Source: Anas platyrhynchos (Eukaryota; Chordata; Aves; Anseriformes; Anatidae). From it: 64,000 bases of DNA. Below, in pieces: positions 54,256-64,000 of the stretch. The notes beneath the pieces are model-generated. The model had not been told where the DNA came from, searched no databases, and saw only the letters and a list, made by a program, of their open reading frames with translations. The translations under genes were made by a program, and so were the position numbers. The stretch covers positions 1,495,501-1,559,500 of the forward strand of contig NC_092602.1 of NCBI RefSeq assembly GCF_047663525.1, in the 5' to 3' direction. Each line of letters begins with the position of its first letter. The first letter of the stretch is position 1.

Positions 54256-57200
54256 TCAAGACTTTGCTTGGGTTGACACCTGGGACAAGAAAAGGAAGGA
54301 ATCAGTAAGTTAGGTGCGAATGGTAGGTACTTGAAGTATCCTTGCTTGCCAGCTTGGGAGAACAAGTAACAGTGAAAGTTCAAGTACAAGGTGAGTAGCT
54401 GCAACTCCCAAAGTAATTACCCTCTATTACACATCGTATGGAGGCAGACACTGACTGGGTGGTTACGTCAGGCACCTCTGCTCTGTAAAAGGAACTGAGT
54501 CCTCCTGCTGAACTTGCACAACAGGGCCCTTGCTAGGACTTAGCTGTGTTCTACAAGGGCTGAGCATCAGAGAACGTGAGTCACGCTCCCAGAGTCTTAA
54601 ATGAAGCCTTACCACTGTTAGTTGTCCATTTTTGGCTTTAAAGATCTGCGACTCCTGCCCCACAGTAAACACCATTGTCCCTTCCTTCCCAGAGCCAATG
54701 CGAAAACGAAGACTGCAAACACAGACAATTACTTATTAGATGCTTTCCTCACAATAGGCTTTACTCTAAGCCCCCTTTATTTCTGTTCCCTTGGCAAATC
54801 TTGTTAGATTAGAAGATCAGAGCCCTCTAGCTTAGGTAAATTTCCTAAACAATTGCATTATAACATACAACCCAGAAGGGTTTGATAAATGGTGCATGCC
54901 TACCTAGTCTGGGCTCTTGAATTTTCCTGGTGCAATTAAGTATTAGAAGATAAGCAGATCTGACCTGGAGTAAACCATTGAACACAAAGAATCTAATTAC
55001 AATTGAAATGCAAAGGCCAGAGAGAGAAGCTGGAACAGAAGTACAGGTTTCATATGCCAGTTTCAATTTAAGTATTGATTTGAGAGACAGATTGCATCCA
55101 CCTGCCATTAGCTTGCTGGTGTGACTGAAAAGGTTCCTGTGCTCAGCAATCACATTTCAGGGCCTTCTGAATCTTTTAGGGAAAGGAACTTTTATCCTGA
55201 AGTGACCCACAGGCTCAGCCCAGCAGGCTTTTCTCAGTCAGAGCTGATGCTAATGAGATCTGCTGCGAGGCCACTAAACCCACAACCTCAGGCCCAGGTC
55301 ACATCAGAAGATGAGTGGGTACAGCCAGATCCAACAGGCCTGCCAGTAATGCAATGAAAAGCATTTCAAGTACAGTCATCTATAAACATATTGGGGTTTC
55401 AAGCAGATGGACTGCGGGCAGTTCTCAAAGCTAAGCAGTGCAGACCCAAGCCTTCGAAGCAGAGACCTCCACAAAATACAGCCTACACAACACTACCCAT
55501 TCAACTTTCTTTCTTACCTTCCCTGCACAACTTTAACAAGATTTTGCTTATTGGCCAGCATGCAGAGTTTACTGACTACCTCAAAGATATGTTCACAATG
55601 AAGGATCACATCTCCCTGGAAACAAAGGAGAGGCAGAGTTAGCTGGCATTACACCAGCACACAGGGCAGCCAGCAGTTGTACCTTCAGAGAAACTCCTTT
55701 CTAGTGCTAGAGTAGCAATTGCTGCGCAGAAGTGAGCACGGAACAATTACAACAAGCATGTATCTACAAGTCTGACTGGTTAAACATCCTCTCCAGGGAC
55801 TATTTAGGATTTATAGTAACCTGGACACTAAACAGAAGTGAAAGCTTTTATGGTAAAACAACAAGTGTTTAAGACAGCTGATTACCAATCAGTAAACATC
55901 AGTAATTGTGTATCTGAGGATTTCAAAGCAAAATATTTGAAGTGTCAGCTACAAGAGTTTATTTCTAACCACACATTCACAGTAGCGACATTTCGTCTTC
56001 CTACCTTCTGTTTGTTGTCCTCAGGAACATGAATGACTACAATCCCATCACTCAGGTTACTGGTGGAAATACCTTCAGAAGAAACCCAAACGTTAGAGGA
56101 AAGACAGCCAGGCAGCTACACGACGTGACCATCACCATCCCATAAGGGTGCTGTTCTCACGGGCAGTGACTCCAGCACTGAATTGTTTACTGAAGGAAGT
56201 CACATTCCTGAAGAGGGGCTCTGAATCTTATTAAGGATGAAGAAAGTGTATTTCCCTACTTAGACATACTCTAAAAAAGGAGCATTGTTTCATTATGTTC
56301 CAAGTTTTTAAGATACCTTCTGAGGATCACTTTCTGCCATCCACATTTCCACCAGTAAACAAGCATTAAACATTTGCTCCATACCCTTCTATGCTATCAT
56401 GAAACCACTATAATCAGTATTCTTTCAAGTCATTTGGAGATCTTTAGTCCTGTTACAGAACAGTTCCCCTGCCTCTCCTCAGACCACCGGTTACTTCTAG
56501 TCCCCTAAATCCAAGAAAAAAAAAAATCTGTGGAAGATTCAGAAGCTTGTCTTTCCCCCACCGCAGGGTCACTGATAGGAAGGAAAGCCCCACACCAGTT
56601 GACGCCATTACCTTTCAGAGTGGCGTAGTCTATTTTCTGCTTGATCTTTGCCATTTCCACCACATATGCCGAGGACTGGGTCAGAACAAGCAGCCGCTCT
56701 CGTGCTTTGAACCCGTTCCTGTCATACTTCACCACAGGGGTTGCGTACTGAAAGCAAGGAGCCGGTGTCAGCATTTGGCACTCCAGCAAGGCCCTGCTCT
56801 GGAGGCAGCTCAGCAGGCAGCAACAGGAGCTGCAATGTACAGCTCACAGCACCTGTTGCAAACCTCTTTTTATGATAATTTCAGGTTTTGGTGTCCTACA
56901 CCCTCCCACTGGCTGGCTCCAGGACTCAGGATCTGGACGCAGCTAGTTCAAGGGCAGCACCTGCGGATGGGCTGCTGAGCTCCAGCTTTCTTCCCTTACC
57001 TTGATCTTCTCACCTTGGATGAGCTGCAGTACTTTGGGGTTTATATCATTCTCTTCTGAGGATTAAACCAGAAAGACAAACTGAGTGCACATGACAGATT
57101 GCCACCGCTCCCACCAGCAAAAGACAGAACTGCTACGTTATTTATCTTAACCCCATTAATCCTTGCCCCATTGGTAAACTCTTTTAAACCAATGGTTTAG

Positions 57201-60200
57201 ACACTACTCCTAAACCTATTCCAGTGATTTTACTGCGTGATAAGTAATTCATGCTGGGAATTGTTGGCTGATTGGGGATCTGTCCTTGGTTCAGGTTCTA
57301 ACACAAAAGGATTTGTGCTAAGAAGAGTCCAGGTCACTTTTCTTTCTACACAGTGCTTCAGCTGAAGCTGTTTGGGAGCTTCCAATAACAGCAGCCTTGG
57401 GATTTGATCCCCACAGCCGGCAGCTTCTCTACCCAGCTCAGCTTCTCTACTCCACTCAGCACTGCAAGAACAGGTCCCTGTCAGTCCCAGCTTTTTATGC
57501 TTGGATTTATGGTCGTCTACCGTACAGAGATAGTCCAGATACTCCCAGCAAGAGAACAAAGTCTGGCAAATTGTCAGTGACCACTAAACACAACAGGGCA
57601 AGGGGATTCAAGTGATTGGGTCCAAACCCAGCAGGAGATGTTGCCTCTGTCAGGCAGGAATTTCCTCTCAGAAACTGAACTTATTTTGTCAACATTTCTC
57701 TGACCAAGGACCACAAGGCCAAGCCCTTCAGGAGGTTTGGGGTGTACTCACTCAGTCGAGTATCCGCAAAAGGCTGGTTTATGCTCTGCACGTAGCCTTC
57801 CTTCTTCCCTCTGAAAACGGCACTTGCTACAACTTTTTGCTGTAACTGTTTTGAGAAGGAACAAAACATCCTTTACCCTCTTAGAGTTTGTCCATGGGCA
57901 ACATCAGCACTTATAAAGTATTCAGCATTACTGAACAACACCATTTTTCCACTTATGCATTATCTTCCTGGCTCATGTGGCATTTTTTCCAGAATCTTTA
58001 CCTTTTTATTTTCTATAACACAGGAGTAAGCTAATAAGGGCTAAAGAGTCTTACAGATCCTTCCTTTCTTATTTATGTATATATTCTATTTTGATGAAAT
58101 GTTGTTTTAACACCATAAGATGTGCACCTTTAGAACTGCACTGTACACTGCAAGTGCCACTGAAACACTTAATTCCAGTCTCAGAAATATTTGCTCAGCA
58201 AAAGGAACAGTGGCCTGTCAGAAAGTACAGTTTGCATTTGAAAGAATTCACCAGCAAGCACGTATCACATGTTCACAGCGTGTTTCAACTTGCACGTTAG
58301 CATCCCATGTATTAGTTACCTGCACTTTCCTCTCAGCAGTGACACCTCTGCAGTATTTTCTTACTAGGTTCCTAATGCAGATTTTCTTTAGCATCTCAGA
58401 TGTCTGCATTAAAACAAAAAAAGGAAAAAAAAAAAAAAAAAAAGAAGTGAGGCTGTGCAGACAACAGCTCCTGCAGTCCTAAAGGCAGCTTGGATCAGGC
58501 AAGTTTGTTAATACCCAGTCACAAATCCATCTCTGCTCCCCCAGCCCGACCTACAGAGCGCCTTTATCACCAGAGCAAGGTCACTGCCCACGCAGCAGCT
58601 GAAGGACACAGGACACCAAGTGGCTGAGTTATTACCACAGCTACCGAAAGCAGCAAACACCAGCTGTCACCCACACACGACTGCAGCGCTGTGCAGGTAG
58701 CATGCCATTAGCGTTATTCTTTACGTTACCTTCAGCTTTAGCTTTTTATCTTCCTGTGCCCACCTGCCCTGCTGCGTACTGGCCACAGCCAGCATGGGAG
58801 TGATCTGTTCTGGGCCCAATCTTACTGATCAAAGAGGCAGTAACAAATATCAGCAGCTGTTTCTAAATGAATATTCTGCTGGAAGCAATTAGAGTTTGTC
58901 CAATTCACTCACTGTGGATAGCTGTCCTGCCAAATCCCAAACACAGGATGAAATGCTACTTGTCTATCTGTGCTGACAGTTTTAGAATTAATCCCATGAT
59001 GTTTTGTTTTTCACAGAGCTCGTAAGGTCACTTTTCTGTTAGCACATCTTCCATTCTACTGCTTAAAACAAAGCTCCCTCCTTCCTCTTGGAAACCTGAG
59101 TGACGGTGCCATCCCTCCCACTCCCATCCTCCCCCAGATACAAAGGATCTCAAAGTCTCTTGCAGGCGCTGCCACCGTGCAAGGACAGAGGACAAGCCAG
59201 CAGATCACTGCTCTTTTCCTACGTGAAGTGAACACACAAACGACCACAGAACAGAAGCCACCTTTATCACTCCCAAAGCCCACAGCAAATCTCACCTCTT
59301 CCAGGATAGAAGGAGGTCGGAGCCAGCTCTTGTCCAAAACATTTTTTGGAACGTGGTCTCTGAGCTTCATGAAATACTTGTACTGCACAAGCCGCACAAA
59401 TTCAATGTTCTCTGGGCAAAGAGGTTTCTTCCGATTGATGAAGCCATTTATGAATCTACAGAAAGCATCCAAACCAGAACTTACATGTTATGTTCAGAAG
59501 TCAATGGAGTGTTAGGCAAGTCATAAAAGGCACATAACAGGATAGTAAATTGCTGACATTCACATGCACTATCATCTGTGTTACAATGATAGCAAGGGAT
59601 CTTAAGCTCTGTAACACACTGAAAATTAACATGTTTTTCCAAGTTCCATTGAACAAAACAGCACCTTGGATTTAAAAAGAAAGATAAACACCACTTCAGA
59701 AGTAGTGTTTAAGGGTGTGGAGAGGCAGGACCATGTAAGAGGTGGTAAGATACCTGGAGAGAAAGGACAGGCATGCAAAGGATTCATTTGGAGATCCTTC
59801 GTACCCCTACAAGCAGAACAACAGAAATCTGTGCAAGCTGGAAAATTCATGAAGAGAAGACAGGATTTACTGATCAAGCCTACCTGGCAACTCTACTCCT
59901 AGCAACAGTGATATGGGTATGAGGATGGTTTTGACTATCACCATGCTGTGACCCATCATCTGTAGCCCTCCCCATGACAACCACACAGTGATAATTACTT
60001 CCTGATTATCTGAACAGCCCACGTCCTCTTCTTGGCCTCCTTCCGTGCCAGTGCTCCTCGCCAGCAGGCCTCCAGCTTGATAGCTGAAAGAATTAGTCAG
60101 TTACTTATGTTAGTGTCAGAGGTCCTACACAATGCTATCCTGTGAATTCACAGAGCAGAAATTATAACTGTTTCTTTTGCAGCTCTTCCCATAAGCTGAT

Positions 60201-63200
60201 CTTTACAGAAAGAAGCTGAGAACATTTTATTCTCCGTAATAACTGGCTGATCCAGCACTACCTGCACCGAAAAGCTCAACATCAAAGCAGTGTCAGACCT
60301 TGCCATCACTCAGGCTCCCACTGTACCCTGTGCACAGCACGCAGACCATCTTAGAAAGCTGGCCTTTGAGCCTCTAGTATTATACAGCAGCCTGTCCATT
60401 GTGGTCAGGTTTAATCCCCTAGCAGTTAGCTGAGCAATCCCTTGGCACCCAAAACCCATCCCCACATGCACAGCAGAGGGTGCTGCCGCTGCACAGCTTG
60501 GCCTGAAGAGGCCAAGAGCAGTAGGTGGTGTGAGGAGCTATACAAAACTAAAGGGACCTCTAATTTTTCCACATAGTTATCACCTGCATCTGAATCTAAC
60601 ACTCACAGGCCTGTGGGGAAGCTGTGAGTGCTACACACAGCAAAACGGATTCAAGACTCCCCAAAGCTTCAACTCCTATTGGAAAACATAGCCCTAAGAA
60701 GAGAATCCTTGATTTTAGAGCCCATACCTGCTTCTCTCTTCTTCTGGTACTCCCTCTTCCCAAGGCATCCTTTGTATTTGGCTTGTAGTCTTGAAACTAT
60801 CAAAAAAAAAAGCAGAGATATTGCTTGTATCTGCAGAATCACTGCATTTAGGAACTGTGCTCTCAATCTCAGTGATTAAACACCTTGTGCAGGATTTCCT
60901 GTGTCTGTCGCACTCACTGTGCACAGGAACAAAGGTACCAAAAGACCAACAAAACAGGAACAAAAGCAGCCTGTGTAGGAAAGCGTGACTTTAGGCAGTC
61001 CCACGCATTTCAAGTGGGTACAAACGGGTAATACTGGGATCAAGGACAGGTGGCATCCCAATCCCTGGGGAAAGGGACTTAGTGCATCCAGACACTGTCC
61101 AACAGTGTCACTAGTAGGACCGAAGTGGGGAAGTAGCTCTAAAAGAGGTATATACCCAGGACTCAGGCAACAGCTACTGACTTGTCCCCACCCTGTAAAA
61201 GACTGAGTTTTCCTTAAAATCTTCATAACTATGCAGACCAGGGATGGTCTCAGCTCTCATCATATTCATCTGCTAAATCAAGAAGCACTGTCCGCTCAGG
61301 CTCTGCTATTTCATCTGTCATAAAGGTTGGAAAACATCTCCAAGATCATCTGGTCCAACCACTGAACTATATGATAAACTATATGATAAAGGGAACTGCA
61401 GCCATACCCAAGAGGTGCTTTCTGATTTCAAATGCATCTTCAGTAGCAAACAAGGTCTTTGGGAAACGAATGAATATTTTGGTTCTGAAAAAGAGACCAG
61501 GAAAAGGAGACAGTTTGTTCATCGTGAGCCATCATTTCAGCTGCCCTAATCAGGCTCAGACCTCCAACTAGCTGTAGTACTGACAAGTTAATCTCTTTTC
61601 TCATTTGTCTAGCTGGCGCATCCTGAAAAAGGCAGGCAGGTTGCCTCAGGCTGCTCAAGCAAGCAAGAAGGCCTGGAGCTGAACCAAGGCAGCTCATCCC
61701 TCATAACCCAGAGATGGAGGAAACTAGGCTAGATTCAAGATTCCATGGAAATACAAAGAGGAAAATAAAGTGGAAATTTATACATCTGGGCTTCTTATTT
61801 ACCCCTTTGCCCTGTGTATTATATGCCTTTGGGGTAAGTTTACTTGTTTTAAAGTCACTAATCAGTAGCTCTCAGGTTTGCAGATCCAGGTAGGTCACAC
61901 AGTAAGCAAGAGCCAAGCTTAAGGGATCTGTTCATACTACCATGTCTTGTGGCTGTCTGGAAGGATAATGTGGTGACTTGTAGCCACAGACAGAACAGAC
62001 GATCAGAAATGGCAAGCACCATGCAGCTGACCAGCCCAGGTGACAGCTAGAGAAATAAAGTTTACCTCCCTAACTTGTATTCCTCAGGCTTATAACCAAG
62101 ATGCTTGATGAGCCTCTCCACACCCTCAGCTGCTGGCCCATGCCAGTGTGGCCAGGTAGCTGGACACAAGGATTTATACCTGAAAGATTAGCAAGACATC
62201 AACATAAATTAAATAGCATTCGAGGAATTTCTTCTTGAACAACCACCACCAGTTTCTACTCCTCACTCAAGGCAGAAGATGCTGAAACTGATCAAAATGG
62301 ATATAGGCAAAAAACACCTCTGAAGGTTACATTTAATGCATAGTAAAAAAACCTGACACCTCTGCATCTCAGAACTGGGACGTGACATTTAAACAATCCT
62401 TGCTCTAAAGCCCTTACGAGAGGGCAGATTGTACCTGGCTAAAGGGAAGAACAGCTCCTCTTACCTTTGCAAGAAGAGTTCATACTTCCGCCGATACGCA
62501 AAGCCAGCTCGTCTCACCCGCAAGTGCTCCATCAGTCCCAGGTATTTCACCTGATGTCGGATCAGGAAATCATCAAACTTCCCTGTGGTATGAACAGATA
62601 CATTCTGGTAAATACTATCCGTGAAAGCTCACTCACACATTCATCTATTGGGACAGATAAGGAAAAATTAAATCCACAACTACCTAAGGCGACATCTTAG
62701 CTGCTATCTTAACCAAGAAATATGTGTGTGTTGTACCTAGTGATACCTAAAGCCTCTCCCTCTTTATTCCATTACCTCTGCTGTGTGCTCAGCTTAATGC
62801 CTTACCAGGCTCCTTGTTCTCATTTGGTTTAATACAGCGCACATAAGAAGGCTCCTTGGACATCAAGATTTCTATTAGGCTCATCAGACTGTTTTTGAAC
62901 TGGGTTGCAACCTAAGATGACATTGAAAAAAGCTTGTTTAGCTTTGCAACTCAAGCACTGCAGTCAATGAAATCAACTTATTCACCGCACTCTTCTTAAA
63001 ACTAAGTAAAAGGCTGACACATGCATTAGTACCACAAAGCTTTAGAAGCATAGTTAATCATCAGTTAACTGGACAGAGTGCTTAGCTGGAATATTTGAAT
63101 CCCTGCCATACATCTGGACACGCAAGGTAGCTCTTCAGAAACTGAAGGCCACTAGATGCTGTGCACAGAGCTCATTTTAGAATGATGCATTAATAACAAC

Positions 63201-63968
63201 ATTAAGGTCTGTCACATTGTTTGCTGCTGTTTCAGCAACATCACTGTTGAACTGCCAGGAAGTTACCAGGAATATAACATCAGAAAGAAAGAAAAAAAAA
63301 ATCAGGACTAAGGTCAAGAACAGCAGTTAAATCAAGACTTGGGAAGTTCAGTTTATATTCAAAGTTAAGACTAGACATTGAACTCACAGTCTCTGGCCTC
63401 CTCCTGTTGTCTAGTTCTGACAGTAAAAAGCAGTCTCTAATGATTCCATTTTTAGAGTTGCACAGCACCTGAAACAGGATAAATGAGAAACTGTTATAGT
63501 TAGCATGAATGCTCTAATTATGATGCTTTTAAGCTTGAGCAGCACAGCTGTAAGGATATTTAACAGAGAACTTCAAGCAACAGTCTCTAGTGCTGAAAGT
63601 CAAAGCAGAAGTGACCCCTGCCAGTTACCTGACTTGCTTCACATGTACAGCATCACGGCTAGAAGTTATGTATCTATTAGAAGGACAGCACGTTCTGTAT
63701 TAAAGACTAATCTACAAAGTTTATGGCCCAACTTTCCAAGTTCAAGTCCTCTTAAGTCATCAGGTCACCTATGGGTCCAGCACTAAGTTGCTCTATCTGT
63801 CTTGCACATATATTCATTAAGAGCCTTTCAGTTGATTTTGATTTCATCTGAAGATAATCCTCTTCTATCTAGACAGGCTTCATGTAAGTGCAAGAACAGC
63901 ATGCCTTTTTTCCAGTCTTACCTCTTTCAGGTTTCTATATAGGAGATCATTGTTCTTTTCCAGAAATC
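54256..63968 (-). CDS. MYO1H: Unconventional myosin Ih, C-terminal part (gene continues past the right edge)
   Basis: Single-headed actin motor that links membranes to actin. Exons present, in order: 63922-63968, 63388-63468, 62806-62911, 62465-62582, 62066-62179, 61408-61484, 60728-60796, 59999-60083, 59296-59455, 58320-58403, 57752-57845, 57000-57055, 56612-56747, 56005-56072, 55518-55615, 54613-54712, 54256-54279. They join in one frame to about 505 residues plus TGA. The first six give the end of the motor domain, with [20 protein letters not shown] and [22 protein letters not shown] motifs follow ([17 protein letters not shown], then [15 protein letters not shown], then a third around [16 protein letters not shown]). 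The rest is the TH1 membrane-binding tail ([14 protein letters not shown], then [14 protein letters not shown] at the end). MYO1C is similar; MYO1H is chosen because it neighbours KCTD10 tail-to-tail in human. Confidence 0.93.
58411..58443. repeat. A-rich tract in a MYO1H intron
   Basis: A nearly pure A-run beginning 8 bp upstream (on the minus strand) of the exon at 58320-58403. On the MYO1H sense strand it is a long T-rich tract that serves as the polypyrimidine tract of that exon's acceptor. Confidence 0.85.
61318..61372 (-). mobile_element. Short CR1-like LINE 3'-end fragment
   Basis: The plus strand reads GGTTGGAAAACATCTCCAAG, then ATCATCTGGTCCAACCACTG, which closely resembles the reverse complement of the 3' end of avian CR1 elements (the familiar GGTTGGA...GATCATCTAGTCCAACC pattern). 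Only about 55 bp remain. It lies in a MYO1H intron 36 bp past an exon donor. A 12-bp duplication, ACTATATGATAA twice, follows at about 61,366-61,389. Confidence 0.6.
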
Positions 63969-64000
63969 CTGAAGAGAAAAAGAAGGTTTAATTCTGTTTG

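Noticed and set aside
54256-63968. MYO1C instead of MYO1H
   Set aside because: The tail is similar to both, but convergent adjacency to KCTD10 is the MYO1H location in human; an alignment to both families would decide finally.

Overview
This window is vertebrate nuclear DNA, most probably from a bird. It holds short-intron, GT-AG-spliced genes, CpG-rich divergent promoters and one degraded fragment that looks like a CR1 LINE end. Five protein-coding genes were reconstructed exon by exon from reading frame, splice sites and recalled human orthologue sequences. The order MVK, MMAB, UBE3B, KCTD10, MYO1H matches human 12q24.11, which in chicken corresponds to microchromosome 15. Species cannot be fixed from sequence alone. 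There are no bacterial, viral or CRISPR-type systems, and I found no new multi-gene system. The new-looking material is in repeats, promoters and 3' ends.

Layout. 1-3.7 kb is intergenic DNA beyond the 3' end of MVK, with a 17-bp minisatellite and two AT-rich, homeodomain-site-rich blocks that look like conserved non-coding elements. MVK (mevalonate kinase, minus) runs from 13,808 down to 4,616 in 10 coding exons. MMAB (cob(I)alamin adenosyltransferase, plus) runs 13,998-17,602 in 9 exons; the two start codons lie 189 bp apart. 18.1-22.3 kb is intergenic. UBE3B (HECT E3 ligase, minus) runs from 42,256 down to 24,973 in 26 coding exons. KCTD10 (BTB adaptor for CUL3, plus) runs 43,030-49,769 in 7 coding exons and has a 3.4-kb 3' UTR. 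MYO1H (class I myosin, minus) enters from the right edge; its last 17 coding exons lie between 63,968 and 54,256.

The block contains two head-to-head pairs (MVK/MMAB and UBE3B/KCTD10) and one tail-to-tail pair (KCTD10/MYO1H) whose poly(A) signals face each other 33 bp apart. MVK (isoprenoid and sterol synthesis) and MMAB (adenosylcobalamin for methylmalonyl-CoA mutase) share a short promoter with CCAAT and GC boxes and an imperfect sterol-response-like site, consistent with known SREBP-2 control of this pair in mammals. UBE3B and KCTD10 both act in ubiquitination. G-rich minisatellites fill early introns of MVK, MMAB and KCTD10, in each case with the G-rich strand as the sense strand.
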